A DNA stretch of 64,000 nt from UBA11986 sp963734955 (lineage in GTDB: Bacteria > Bacteroidota > Ignavibacteria > UBA10030 > UBA6906). This document shows, one piece after another, positions 1 through 9,388 of the stretch. The stretch's first letter is position 1, and every line of letters begins with the position of its first letter. The stretch spans positions 1-64,000 of the forward strand of contig CAVTJO010000005.1 of NCBI GenBank assembly GCA_963734955.1. The letters are read 5' to 3'. Both the position numbers and the translations under genes were made by a program. The notes under the pieces are model-generated. The model searched no databases. It was not told where the DNA came from and worked only from the letters and a program-made list of their open reading frames with translations.

Positions 1-1506
1 TCTTCTTGTAACAACAAATGGCCCCGACTCAAGTCGATAGAAGTACACACCTGTCGTGAGACCTCTCACTTCAAACTTGAGCGAATACGTTCCCGCCTCC
101 TTCATCCCGTCGCTTAACAGCGAGACCCGCCGGCCAAGCACGTCATATACTCCCAGGTTGACGTTACCGCTCCTCGGGAGAGTGTATTGAATCGTCGTCG
201 AAGGGTTGAATGGGTTGGGATAGTTCTGATACAACGTCGGCATGGCGCCAACCCACTCATCGTTCGGAGAAACAACAGCCGTTGCTCCGCTGCGAAACGC
301 CCGAACATCTGTCCCGGTGCCACATACAACCAGGGTACCATCCGATCCAAGAGCCGGACCACCGATGTTCACGTTTGGGACAGCCACCGTCCAGCGGGTG
401 GAGAGATTCGGATTGAAAGAGTACAGGCTTCCCTGACTGAACCCGCCGTTTGTCACATATACGATGCCGGCTGAATCGATTGCCATGCGCGGCTGGAAAA
501 AGTCGGAGGCGAGAATCTCCGACGAATCAACAATTTCCCCCGTGGGGGGCTTGATCCTCACTACCCGCTTCTCTCGGGTGTAACTGTACACACTGCTGTC
601 TGGTCCAACCCCAAAGGACGCAAACGGAACATACCCAAGCGGGACACGCCACTTCTCCACGAGTGCCGTTCCAATATCTGTGAACGCAACAAGGAAATCG
701 GACACGACATTGTTCTGACTTCGTGGGGCATATATCGTTCCATCCAGACCTACAAAAAGTCCGAGTTGCTGGACAAACCCTCCACCGATGCCCGGGCTCG
801 AATAGAGGTATCCACCTGTCGTCAGGCCGAACACGGAAACCTTTGGTCCCTGCGGCGACGCCTCCCAAACGTAGACTTGATTCCCGAACACGGCAGCCTC
901 ATTGCCATTAGAGGTCGGGCTCGTGCGGCTGGCCCGCCACACACGTGTGCCATTGGTTGCATTCATTCGTTCAATGTTTCTGAAACTCCCGATAATCAGA
1001 TCGCCGTTCGGCGCAAAGGATGGACTTTCCGTTGAGCTCTCACCGATCGAATCCTGGGACCGCCAGAGTATCGCCCCTGTAGTTGCATCGAGGGCGTACA
1101 GGAACGAATAGTTGTCGTTGCCTGAACGGGTTGCATACACTCTGCCGTCCCGTATGGCAGATACCCGGTTGCGCCAATCTGTGGCAGGAAAATCTATAGG
1201 CAAATCCTTTGTCCAGAGAGTATCACCCGTGGTCAGGTTATGAACAACAATGAACGTTCCGTGAAGAACGTCGTTGATGTTTTGGATCCGGGACATTGCC
1301 AGTGTATTTCCCTCAATTACCGGAGGCTGTGCAACCACGGCAGGCAACCCTCCGTCCCAAAGAACTGTTGGTGTCAGAGGTCCATGCTCCGTTGAGAGAC
1401 CGCTTCGTGATGGCTTCCCGCCTGTTCCCGAATTCCAATCATCCGCGGTCGCAACACCTGAGATCGTTAAGAAAAGTAGAAGAACTCCAGAGACCTGTCT
1501 ACACAT
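1..1506 (-). CDS. Secreted PQQ-like beta-propeller protein with T9SS sorting domain (3'-truncated by window edge)
   Basis: An uninterrupted minus-strand frame runs from ATG at 1506 to the window edge with no stop, so it is partial. The start has a GGAGAG ribosome site about 8 bases upstream and a signal peptide (MCRQVSGVLLLFLTISGVATA). The body contains PQQ/quinoprotein-type propeller blades, for example LYALDATTGAILWRS, and repeated VxxxD-GxxY strands. From about residue 420 it reads LYQNYPNPFNPSTTIQYTL, followed by a beta-sandwich with VYDVLGRRV and TTGVYFYRLES. This is the canonical T9SS type A C-terminal sorting domain, and only its last residues should be missing. Known for the family: such proteins cross the outer membrane by T9SS and are released or anchored to surface lipopolysaccharide. 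Ligand unknown. The propeller plus sorting domain call is secure; the function is not. Confidence 0.85.
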   Translation of the reverse strand, partial: MCRQVSGVLLLFLTISGVATADDWNSGTGGKPSRSGLSTEHGPLTPTVLWDGGLPAVVAQPPVIEGNTLAMSRIQNINDVLHGTFIVVHNLTTGDTLWTKDLPIDFPATDWRNRVSAIRDGRVYATRSGNDNYSFLYALDATTGAILWRSQDSIGESSTESPSFAPNGDLIIGSFRNIERMNATNGTRVWRASRTSPTSNGNEAAVFGNQVYVWEASPQGPKVSVFGLTTGGYLYSSPGIGGGFVQQLGLFVGLDGTIYAPRSQNNVVSDFLVAFTDIGTALVEKWRVPLGYVPFASFGVGPDSSVYSYTREKRVVRIKPPTGEIVDSSEILASDFFQPRMAIDSAGIVYVTNGGFSQGSLYSFNPNLSTRWTVAVPNVNIGGPALGSDGTLVVCGTGTDVRAFRSGATAVVSPNDEWVGAMPTLYQNYPNPFNPSTTIQYTLPRSGNVNLGVYDVLGRRVSLLSDGMKEAGTYSLKFEVRGLTTGVYFYRLESGPFVVTRR

Positions 1507-1865
1507 CTCGTCTCTCCTTCAATTAGGACGATTGTCATTCGCTAGAAGATACTCCGGTTTTGATCTGCTGTCAAGAAGCAGGTGTTGACCGTGCCGTCCC
1601 CGGGCGGTTCATCCGACTGTTGAATCTTGGCGTTTCAATTCAGACCTGCACTCACTTGCGGAATATCGAATCGAATCGTCCGTGGCGTACATACATAGAC
1701 GAGCTAAAAGTGACCGCTGTGGGGTAATATGTACTCATTTGCTTTGGGGACAAGCAGGACAACACGTGCCAAATTGCAGAACAGGGGGTATGGCACGTGT
1801 TTCATGCTGGCATGACATTGGTATTGTGGGATGTATTATTGTCCCATAGAGGAATCCGCAACCGT
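1507..1865. other. Intergenic region between divergent genes
   Basis: About 360 bases with no supportable gene. It separates the minus-strand propeller gene from the plus-strand response regulator and must hold both promoters. The only strong structure is the perfect inverted repeat at 1761-1801, listed separately. TGGCAT-N4-TTGG near 1808-1821 loosely resembles a sigma-54 element but departs from consensus in both boxes. Confidence 0.5.
1761..1801. repeat. Perfect 11-bp inverted repeat upstream of the response regulator
   Basis: The left arm AACACGTGCCA (1761-1771) and right arm TGGCACGTGTT (1791-1801) are exact reverse complements separated by 19 bases. It lies 65 bases upstream of the response-regulator ATG at 1866. 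No T-run follows, so it is not a classical terminator. An operator for a dimeric regulator or an RNA hairpin in a leader are the likely roles; which one is inference. Confidence 0.6.
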
Positions 1866-2268
1866 ATGGCCGGAGACGCAAGAATACTTCTGGTCGATGA
1901 CGACGATGATCTCAGAGCCGTAATGCTGACAACGTTGGAGTTGGAGGGTTATGAGGTTGAGGAAGCATGGAACTGCGGCACTGCGCTGAGCCTGCTGGGA
2001 AGAAAGAGCCTACGACATCGTTCTTCTTGACATTACGCTACCAGACGATAGCGGTTTTCGAGTGCTGGAGTACATCAACGAGAGTCGCCGGCCGATCCCG
2101 GTTATCATGACCACGGGGACGTCAGGTCTGGACAACGCGCTCAAGAGCATCACCCTTGGTGCGCAGGATTACATCACGAAACCATACAATCCAAACTACC
2201 TTTTGAAAGCGATCGAACATGCCCTTTCAGGCAAAAGTACAAAAGCAAGTATACGGCATCCTGGATAG
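1866..2268 (+). pseudogene. CheY-like response regulator receiver, frameshifted as written
   Basis: A single receiver domain without an output domain, split by one frameshift near 1999-2010 (GGGAAGAAAGAGCC). The first frame gives ARILLVDDDDDLRAVMLTTL with the acidic pocket (DDD). The second frame gives YDIVLLDITLPDDSGFRVL with the phosphoacceptor Asp, then PVIMTTGTSG with the conserved Thr and ITKPYNP with the conserved Lys. All active-site residues are present once the frames are joined, giving about 133 residues, normal for a stand-alone receiver. The start at 1866 (MAGDARILLVDD) is chosen because the domain begins there. It overlaps the following membrane protein by 50 bases. The break could be an assembly indel or genuine inactivation. 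Confidence 0.75.
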
Positions 2269-2761
2269 GTACGGCATCGTACTTGCCGGCGCGATCATCT
2301 TCGCATACTATCTCTGGAGTGCCCTCGATATGTTCTCAACTACCCACGCACGGTGGGGCTTTCAAGGGTATTTCTTTCAGTTCGATTCCCTCATTCTGCT
2401 CTGGCTTCTTCTCGTTGCAGGGATGAAGTTACACGACTACAGAAAGAAACAGGAAGCAGAACAGGAGAGCCACCGGAAGATCGCGCTTGAATACGAGCGG
2501 CAACGAATTCAGTTAGGTCTGCTTGATGACGTCACAACATTGCTGACGGATGCGATCAACAATCCCCTGGCGGTCATATCTCTGTCAGCCGGTTCGATTC
2601 GGGAGCGCTTTGCATCGGACGACGAGGTACTCACTTGCCTCGACCGCATCGATGGGGCGTTGCGAAGAATGCGTGAAGTCCTGACGGATTTCCACAACTA
2701 CGAGGCAAAGAAGATCATGTATCCCCCCAGCAACGGGGTACCCCAGGTGGCCGGCTCCTGA
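2219..2761 (+). CDS. Two-TM protein with histidine-kinase dimerisation-like helices, no ATPase domain
   Basis: 180 residues with two hydrophobic segments (about residues 20-40 and 55-75) separated by a short loop. A charged coiled coil (KKQEAEQESHRKIALEYERQR) follows, then a two-helix region at about residues 98-165 resembling the DHp domain of histidine kinases. The stretch TDAINNPLAVISLSAG aligns with the usual SHELRTPLTAI box, but the phosphoacceptor His position is not His. No N, G1 or G2 ATP-binding boxes follow before the stop. It is encoded directly after and overlaps the receiver gene, so it may act as an adaptor or docking partner for that receiver. Family assignment is by pattern only; it may be the 5' part of a truncated kinase gene. 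Confidence 0.55.
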   Translation: MPFQAKVQKQVYGILDRYGIVLAGAIIFAYYLWSALDMFSTTHARWGFQGYFFQFDSLILLWLLLVAGMKLHDYRKKQEAEQESHRKIALEYERQRIQLGLLDDVTTLLTDAINNPLAVISLSAGSIRERFASDDEVLTCLDRIDGALRRMREVLTDFHNYEAKKIMYPPSNGVPQVAGS

Positions 2762-2803
2762 ACGCCGGGTGAACCCCTGGCAGCCTCTCATCCACACATG
2801 CAC

Positions 2804-3493
2804 CTACTCATCCACCACAAGCCTGTAGCCAATACCTGATTCAGTCAACAGAAGTCGAGGATTTGCCGGATCGTCTTCAAGCTTCTTTCGGAGTTGCCCG
2901 ATATAGACGCGCGAATACTGGCTCTCCTCTTCGAACGCCGGCCCCCACACTTCTTTGAGTATGTAGCGATGCGTGAGGACCTTCCCGGCGTTGCGAACAA
3001 AAAGGGAAAGGAGTGTATACTCTGTAGGGGTAAGCTTTACAGCCGTGCCGCTCTTCTTCACAACTCGGTTGGCAAGATCTACGGTGATGTCTCCACTCTG
3101 GAAAATGACTCCCTGCTCGGTTGATTGACGGTGGCGGAGTGCGGTGCGTACCCTGGCGAGCAATTCTCCGGTTCGGAATGGCTTCGTGAGATAATCGTCC
3201 GCCCCGGCATCAAGTGCCGCCACGATGTCACGTTCGCCTGACCGAACGGAGACTACCAGAATCGGAAGCGTGGACCACTCCCTTATTCTCTTCAATACAT
3301 CAACACCATCAATGTCACCCAACCCGAGGTCCAGAATAATCAGTTCAGGCCGCGCCATTGTTGACTGCAGCACGCCTTCTTCTCCGGATGCAGCAGTAGC
3401 CACTTCGTATCCCGCTCCTTCAAGGGCAATCTGAAGCAGTCGTCGAATCTGAACTTCGTCATCAATAACCAGAATCCGAGATCCAGTGCTCAT
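2804..3493 (-). CDS. kdpE: KdpE-type OmpR-family response regulator
   Basis: 229 residues, normal length. The N-terminal receiver starts ILVIDDEVQIRRLLQIAL, has the phosphoacceptor in LIILDLGLGDIDG, Thr/Ser in PILVVSVRSG and Lys in YLTKPF. The C-terminal winged helix has LTPTEYTLLSLFVRNAGKVLTHR and VYIGQLRKKLEDDP. The partner sensor KdpD is encoded immediately upstream, with the start codon overlapping the kdpD stop by 4 bases, indicating translational coupling. Known role: phosphorylated KdpE activates the kdp potassium-ATPase operon under potassium limitation or osmotic stress. The kdp structural genes are in this window but about 7 kb upstream in the same orientation. Confidence 0.93.
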   Translation of the reverse strand: MSTGSRILVIDDEVQIRRLLQIALEGAGYEVATAASGEEGVLQSTMARPELIILDLGLGDIDGVDVLKRIREWSTLPILVVSVRSGERDIVAALDAGADDYLTKPFRTGELLARVRTALRHRQSTEQGVIFQSGDITVDLANRVVKKSGTAVKLTPTEYTLLSLFVRNAGKVLTHRYILKEVWGPAFEEESQYSRVYIGQLRKKLEDDPANPRLLLTESGIGYRLVVDE

Positions 3494-6168
3494 TCGGAGG
3501 AACGACCTGCTTCCTTGTTCTCATGTTGGAGTGGTAAACGAATGGTGAATCGAGCTCCTCCCTCCGGGTCATTGTGAACGACCATTGTTCCTTTGTGTGC
3601 CTCGACAAACCCACGGCCGATGGAAAGTCCCAGACCGGTGCCACCGGGTTTGGTCCCGGGAATGCGGTAGAATTTCTCGAACACCCTCTGCAGTGCCTCT
3701 GGCGGAAAACCGGGTCCATTGTCGGCAACGACAATAACGCAGTCATTGCCTTCCACTGATCCGCGCAGAAGGACACGTGAACCCGCGGGCGTGTACAGCG
3801 CCACGTTGTGCAGCAGGTTCACGATCACCTGTTCAATGAGACCAAAATCAATCACCACGAGCGGCATATTTTCAGGGACCTCGATGTTCACAACGTGATC
3901 CGAAAGATCATGATCAAGTCTCTTCACAGCGCTATTGAAAAGATCACGGATATCGACCCAATCAAGAACGGGGGCAATCCTGCCGGTTTCGAGCCTCGTC
4001 ATGTCCAACAGATTCTCCACCAGCCGGTTGAGTCGTTCCGCTGCTGTGTGGATTTCGTTGCTCAGGTCACGTCGCACCATCTCCCGGCCGTTCTCTCCGG
4101 ATTCCAGGAGTCCTTCTGACGCGCTCATGATGGCCGCTATGGGAGTTCGAAGTTCATGAGAAATCGAGTCAAACAGAGTCTTGTACAACCTATCCGATTC
4201 TGCGAGGGCAATTGACTTCTTCGTCATCTCGTTGAGTTGTTCGCGTTCAAGAGTTGAAGCAATCTGTCGGATGAAGTTCTCCAACAGAGCCTCCTGGTCA
4301 ATTGCGAGTCGATCCCCTTCCATCAATCTCACCCCGATAACGCCGAGCGGATAGCGTGGGCCGGACATGGGATAATAGGTGGCAGTCGCAAACGGCAGGG
4401 TATCAGTCGATTTGCCCGCTTTTTTTTCATTCCAGTAGACCCACGCGGCAACGCCGAATTCCTTCTCATCCACAGAGAAGCTGCTCGCCTGGTGAGCCTT
4501 TGTGAATACATCGCCGTCCTGATCGCTGAGGAAGATCGCGACCTCAGCTTTGAAGAATTTCTTGATGTTTGTGACTGCGGCCTTTGCCACTTCATCCTGA
4601 TTCGGTGCGCTGGACAGATCACGGGTAAGTGTATACAACGCTGTTGCGCGCTCCTCCCGGGATCGCACCGCCTTTTCCCGAGCCCGTATGCGTGCGGTCA
4701 GTGTTCCCGTTACTGTCGCAATGGCAAAGTACGTGAGAAGCATCAGAATATCCTGCGCCAGATTGACCGAGAGGGTGAACTGCGGAGGAATGAAAAAGTA
4801 ATCCCAGAGAAGTGCGCTAAGCGCGGCCGCGAGCAGCACCGGACCGGATCCCAGCTTCAACGGGAGAAGGGCAATTGTCAGCAGGAAGATGAGGGAGATT
4901 GTCTGGTAGCCAATGACTGATCTCATCGGATAACACGCAAGCGCAACGAAACATACTACTGCCACGGCAGAAGCATACTGGGGTATCCCGGAATGCAGTG
5001 CCGGAAACCGGATGGTCCGCTTCGCAGAAGGCTGCTCCTCCCCACCAACGACATACACGTCAAGGTCTCCGCTCCGCTCGATGACCTGATCGAGTAGACT
5101 CTTCCTGAGTGATAGAAAGCGATGAGGTTTGCCAACGAGGAGCTGTGTCGCGTTCTGTTGTCTGGCAACGCGAACAAGCGCCACGGCGATATCTTCATCA
5201 GCAGTTGTGACGATCTCTGCACCGAGTTCCCGAGCCAGCTTGATGTTCTTCGCCAGCTGTGTCTTCGAGGCCTCAGACAGTGTCCTTGCCGTCTCCACAT
5301 ACACGGCGATCCACGTGGCATCCATTGTGTACGCCATGCGTCGTGCCCAACGGATAAGGGATACGCTGTTGGGGCTGGTACTGATGCCGACCAGAAGACG
5401 TACGCCGGACTTCCACGGGCCGGCAATCCGTTTCGTCTGCATGTAATCACGCAGTTGATGGTCAACCCGCTCCGCGGTCAACCGGAGCGACATCTCGCGC
5501 AGCGCTGTGAGGTTACCCTTCTGGAAGAAATTCTGAATCGCCTTTTGTGATCGCTCGGGCGTGTATACTTTCCCTTCCGACAGTCTCTTCAACAGCTCGT
5601 CAGGAGGGATATCGATCAGCTCCACTTCATCTGCCTGCTCGAGGATGGAGTCGGGAACCGTTTCCCGGATCGTTGCACCGGTAATCTGCGCTACCGTGTC
5701 GGCCCGGCTTTCAAGATGCTGCACGTTAAGCGTCGTGTAAACATCGATGCCGTTATCGATCAGCTCCAGAACGTCCTGGTAGCGCTTTGTGTGCCTGCTG
5801 CCCGGGGCATTCGTGTGGGCAAGCTCATCCACGAGCACGAGCCGGGGTTTGCGCGCAATGATGGCGTCGAGGTCCATCTCCTCGACGGTTGTTCCTTTGT
5901 ACTCAACTTTCTTGCGCGGCACAATGGGAAGGCCGGAAAGCAGCGCCTCGGTCTCGGCCCGATTATGCGTCTCAACAATGCCAATAACAACGTCGGTCCC
6001 CTTGGCCTTCATCTCATGCGCTGACTTGAGCATGTCATAGGTCTTGCCCACACCTGCACACATCCCGAAGAAGATCTTTAGCTTCGGTTTTGCCGCCTGT
6101 TTCTCTTCGTCCTTCAAGGATTGAAGTAGTTGATCAGGGTCGGGACGGGTATTTTCCGTTGGTTCCAT
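3490..6168 (-). CDS. kdpD: KdpD osmosensitive potassium-channel sensor histidine kinase
   Basis: 892 residues, the full family length. Order: N-terminal KdpD domain (about 25-235) with the Walker-A-like FGMCAGVGKTYDML and LVDELAHTNAPG; a universal-stress-protein domain (about 250-370); four closely spaced membrane helices (about 395-500); a GAF-like domain (about 520-650); HisKA with SHELRTPIAAIM; and a HATPase domain with NLLHNVALYTP, DNGPGFP and GGTGLGLSIGRGFVEAHKG. It senses low potassium or ionic imbalance and phosphorylates KdpE. It starts 15 bases after the mntP-like stop, placing kdpDE at the end of an mgtA-mntP-kdpDE transcription unit rather than next to kdpB. Confidence 0.95.
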   Translation of the reverse strand: MEPTENTRPDPDQLLQSLKDEEKQAAKPKLKIFFGMCAGVGKTYDMLKSAHEMKAKGTDVVIGIVETHNRAETEALLSGLPIVPRKKVEYKGTTVEEMDLDAIIARKPRLVLVDELAHTNAPGSRHTKRYQDVLELIDNGIDVYTTLNVQHLESRADTVAQITGATIRETVPDSILEQADEVELIDIPPDELLKRLSEGKVYTPERSQKAIQNFFQKGNLTALREMSLRLTAERVDHQLRDYMQTKRIAGPWKSGVRLLVGISTSPNSVSLIRWARRMAYTMDATWIAVYVETARTLSEASKTQLAKNIKLARELGAEIVTTADEDIAVALVRVARQQNATQLLVGKPHRFLSLRKSLLDQVIERSGDLDVYVVGGEEQPSAKRTIRFPALHSGIPQYASAVAVVCFVALACYPMRSVIGYQTISLIFLLTIALLPLKLGSGPVLLAAALSALLWDYFFIPPQFTLSVNLAQDILMLLTYFAIATVTGTLTARIRAREKAVRSREERATALYTLTRDLSSAPNQDEVAKAAVTNIKKFFKAEVAIFLSDQDGDVFTKAHQASSFSVDEKEFGVAAWVYWNEKKAGKSTDTLPFATATYYPMSGPRYPLGVIGVRLMEGDRLAIDQEALLENFIRQIASTLEREQLNEMTKKSIALAESDRLYKTLFDSISHELRTPIAAIMSASEGLLESGENGREMVRRDLSNEIHTAAERLNRLVENLLDMTRLETGRIAPVLDWVDIRDLFNSAVKRLDHDLSDHVVNIEVPENMPLVVIDFGLIEQVIVNLLHNVALYTPAGSRVLLRGSVEGNDCVIVVADNGPGFPPEALQRVFEKFYRIPGTKPGGTGLGLSIGRGFVEAHKGTMVVHNDPEGGARFTIRLPLQHENKEAGRSSE

Positions 6169-6183
6169 TCTCCGTTATGCGCC

Positions 6184-6725
6184 TCACAGTTCCCGAATAA
6201 GCAACAGCAACGCCGAAACACACACAGTGATACCGCCCGCCATTCGGACTACCCAAACAATGCGATACCTTTCCGCGAGCAACAGGCCTCCCATGATGCA
6301 AAGCAATGCTGCGGCGGACACCAACTCTATCGATCCGAAGAATGTTGCATGAAACATGTTTGCACTTTGACCATAGATGAATGTGTAGATTGCCGTCCCA
6401 GGGCAGCATCACGAATGTCCTGCGTCGTAAGCGCAAAGCCCCCGGTCAATTTGTCGACCGAGATCGCTTCAAACAGAATCTTCGCTCCCATGGACATGAT
6501 GAAGCCAATTGCAACCCAGTGCGCAATACTTCCAAGCCACCTGTCCACGATCAATCCTACCATCCAGCCGAGGGCGAGGCCCTGAAGTTGAATGATGAAA
6601 ACGAGCCCTGTAGTGCGCAGCCACTTCAATATCGCACGCGATCGAACGAAGCCACCTGCAGCGGAGGCCAGAAGAAGATTATCAGTTGCAACACCAATCC
6701 CCACGATCGCCAACCATATCGCCAT
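6184..6725 (-). pseudogene. mntP: MntP-like manganese efflux membrane protein, one frameshift
   Basis: The first frame (6725 down to about 6400) gives the N-terminal half of an MntP fold with the characteristic Asp in VGIGVATDNLLLASAAGG, then LVFIIQLQGLALGWMVG and AIGFIMSMGAKILFEA. The second half, after a one-base shift in a C-run near 6396-6401, reads GTAIYTFIYGQSANMF, FFGSIELVSAAALLCIMG and RMAGGITVCVSALLLLIREL then stop at 6184. Joined, it is about 180 residues with six membrane segments, the length and internal duplication expected of MntP. It begins 29 bases after mgtA and ends 15 bases before kdpD. The break may be a homopolymer error. Assignment rests on topology and the Asp motif; transport specificity is inferred. 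Confidence 0.6.
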
Positions 6726-6754
6726 CCTTCATCCCCGCTAATGCACTTCAGAAG

Positions 6755-9388
6755 TCAGATCCAATTCCTTCGCAACAGAACAGCCTTGACAACTTGTGTC
6801 AGAACTATATAGCACAGAAGCGTTAGCAATAGAATCGGCCAGTACAGAATCGGCAACTCGGCAAAGCCGAGTGATGATGCCAGTCCCGAATGAGGAAGCC
6901 ACATGCCAACCATCATGATCATTGCCGAAGTGAGGACCAGCGGGACGCTGGGCTTGCTCTGAAGGAATGGGATCTTGTTTGTACGAATGATGTGAATAAT
7001 GAGCGTTTGCGTCATCAGTGACTCAACAAACCAGCCTGTTTGAAACAACGAGGATCGAGACGGATCCCAGCAATTGAAGACGTACAGCATCACGAAGTAC
7101 GTCGTGTAATCGAAGATCGAACTGATGGGACCGATGAAAAGAATGAACCGTGTGATTTCATTCATTGACCACGGGCGTGGCTTGACGACTTGTTCTGGAT
7201 CGACATTATCGGTCGGGATCGGAACCTGAGAGAAATCATAGAGCAGGTTATTGGTAAGCACCTGGATTGGCAACATCGGCACAAAGGGAAGGAATGCGCT
7301 CGCGCCCAACACACTGAACATGTTGCCGAAGTTTGAGCTTGCTCCCATCCGGACATATTTGATGATGTTGGCAAACACTTTTCGCCCCTCAAGCACTCCT
7401 TCCTCCAGCACCATCAGGCTCTTCTCAAGAAGGATCACATCAGCAGATTCTTTCGCGATATCAACCGCAGTGTCAACTGAAATGCCAACATCAGCTGCGC
7501 GCAAAGCGGGAGCATCATTGATACCATCACCCATGAAACCAACCACGTGTCCATTCGCCCTCAGCACCTCGATGATACGTTTCTTGTGTGCAGGCGAGAG
7601 CCTGGCGAAGATCGTAGCTTTTCTGGCAGCAATCAGTAACTCTTCATCCGACATCTTCTCAATGTCGGCACCAAGCACGAGGTGCTCGGTTGGGAGCCCT
7701 ACATCATGACAGACCTTCTTGCTCACGAGATCATTATCGCCTGTAAGGATCTTGACTGTTACTCCATGTTTCTGCAACGCCGCGATTGCCGGACCGGCAC
7801 TTCCTTTCGGAGGATCCAGAAAGGCAACATATCCCCTGAGGACCAGGTCTTTCTCGTCGTCCTTTGAATAGGCAGCGCGGCGTTCGAGGTCTTTGTACGC
7901 CACGGCCAGAACGCGGAAGCCATCAGCACTCAGCCGCTCATATTCATCACGCAGATCTTGGATCAGGACCGGATCCATCGGAAGAATCTCATCCTCCAAT
8001 TCAAACTGCGTGCAACGCCGAAAGACCTCCTCCGGCGCACCCTTTGTCAGGAGGCGATAAGCATTGTCAGGTCTTTCGACTACCACAGACATCATACGGC
8101 GGGAGAAATCAAAAGGGATTTCATCGACCTTCCTGTGCTGCTCAACGGCGTGCTGTTCGTGTATATCCTGGCGGTGGTCGAGTATCGCGCGGTCCAACAC
8201 ATTTTTCAGGCCGGTTTGGAAGTGGCTGATCAAGTATGCGTCTCTCAGCACCGCATCATCTTCCTTGCGCACGACATCGCAGTGACGCTCGAGAATAACA
8301 TGGTCTATCGTCAGAGTGCCTGTCTTATCGGTACAGAGAACATCCATCGCGCCAAAGTTCTGAATGGAATTGAGTCTCTTCACGATGACCTTCTTGCGCG
8401 ACATCAGGATTGCACCTCTCGAGAGGCTCACCGAAACAATCATCGGCAGCATCTCAGGCGTGAGGCCAACTGCCACGGCAAGGGCAAAGAAGAATGCCTC
8501 TCCCCAATTCCCCTTTGTGAAGCCGTTGATGAGAAAGACGAGCGGAACCATCACCATCATGAACCGGAGCATCAGCCATGTGAACCGCTTGATACCCTTG
8601 TCGAAACTCGTTTCGATTTGCTGACCGGTAATACTTCCGGCCATGCTGCCAAAGTACGTATTCTTCCCGGTTGCAACAGCAACTGCCATTGCCGTTCCAC
8701 TTTCCACACTCGTGCCGAGGAAACAAATATTGGAGAATTCCAACGGCGAGATATTGTCACGAGCGTCCCGGGCATCAAACTTCTCGATGGGGAGTGATTC
8801 CCCCGTGAGGCTAGCCTGGATAACGAACAAATCCTTTGAGGAAATCACTCGGAGGTCCGCCGGAATCATATCGCCCGCGGAGAGCTTCACGACATCTCCC
8901 GGGACAAGATCTTTGAGAGGCACTTCTCCAGGTTGGCCGTCCCTGATAACAGTCGAAGTAACCTTGATCATCGCCTTCAATTGAGCGGCTGCCGCGTCTG
9001 CGCGGTTCTCTTGAATGAACTTGAGCAGCACTCCGAGCACCACCATCAGGCACATGACAGTCCCTGCCCTGACATCCCCGGTAGCAAAGGAGATCGCTGC
9101 AAGTGCTCCGAGTAGGATCACAAGAGGATTGCGGAGAGAAATCATGAGCCGCCAGAGCCAGCCGTGTCTGACCTCTTGAGCGACCTCATTCAGGCCATGA
9201 GTTTCCCTCAGTGACTCGATTTGAGTCTCCGACAAGCCCTGAGACGAACTGCCAAACTTGTTGAGGACGTCGGGGACCTCTGCGCGTGCAGCATCAACAA
9301 TCTGCGGTGAGACCTGGATCGCGGTGGCAGGCTTCTTGAGAGGAACAGCAAGACGGGAAACGACCGTGGTCACTCCCTGCGTTGGCAC
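6755..9388 (-). CDS. mgtA: Magnesium-importing P-type ATPase (MgtA/MgtB family, P3B)
   Basis: 877 residues. The N-terminal cation-ATPase domain is followed by paired membrane helices, the actuator motif LTGESLPIE, the phosphorylation motif CDKTGTLTIDHV, the nucleotide domain with KGAPEEVF, the hinge MGDGINDAPALRAADVGIS, and C-terminal helices with NNLLYDFSQVPIPTDNVD, typical of MgtA. The family uses ATP hydrolysis to bring Mg2+ into the cytoplasm. The first codon appears to be GTG at 9388; the first 40 residues are poorly constrained and a start a few codons downstream is possible. It heads the unit mgtA-mntP-kdpDE. No Mg-sensing leader could be recognised in the 160 bases upstream. Confidence 0.93.
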   Translation of the reverse strand: MPTQGVTTVVSRLAVPLKKPATAIQVSPQIVDAARAEVPDVLNKFGSSSQGLSETQIESLRETHGLNEVAQEVRHGWLWRLMISLRNPLVILLGALAAISFATGDVRAGTVMCLMVVLGVLLKFIQENRADAAAAQLKAMIKVTSTVIRDGQPGEVPLKDLVPGDVVKLSAGDMIPADLRVISSKDLFVIQASLTGESLPIEKFDARDARDNISPLEFSNICFLGTSVESGTAMAVAVATGKNTYFGSMAGSITGQQIETSFDKGIKRFTWLMLRFMMVMVPLVFLINGFTKGNWGEAFFFALAVAVGLTPEMLPMIVSVSLSRGAILMSRKKVIVKRLNSIQNFGAMDVLCTDKTGTLTIDHVILERHCDVVRKEDDAVLRDAYLISHFQTGLKNVLDRAILDHRQDIHEQHAVEQHRKVDEIPFDFSRRMMSVVVERPDNAYRLLTKGAPEEVFRRCTQFELEDEILPMDPVLIQDLRDEYERLSADGFRVLAVAYKDLERRAAYSKDDEKDLVLRGYVAFLDPPKGSAGPAIAALQKHGVTVKILTGDNDLVSKKVCHDVGLPTEHLVLGADIEKMSDEELLIAARKATIFARLSPAHKKRIIEVLRANGHVVGFMGDGINDAPALRAADVGISVDTAVDIAKESADVILLEKSLMVLEEGVLEGRKVFANIIKYVRMGASSNFGNMFSVLGASAFLPFVPMLPIQVLTNNLLYDFSQVPIPTDNVDPEQVVKPRPWSMNEITRFILFIGPISSIFDYTTYFVMLYVFNCWDPSRSSLFQTGWFVESLMTQTLIIHIIRTNKIPFLQSKPSVPLVLTSAMIMMVGMWLPHSGLASSLGFAELPILYWPILLLTLLCYIVLTQVVKAVLLRRNWI

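Noticed and set aside
1808..1821. Sigma-54 promoter upstream of the receiver gene
   Set aside because: TGGCAT-N4-TTGG deviates from the GG/GC core at both boxes and no enhancer-binding regulator is encoded nearby.
7251..8797. Several plus-strand ORFs of 120-280 codons opposite mgtA
   Set aside because: They are antisense shadows of a fully conserved P-type ATPase and show no domain content.
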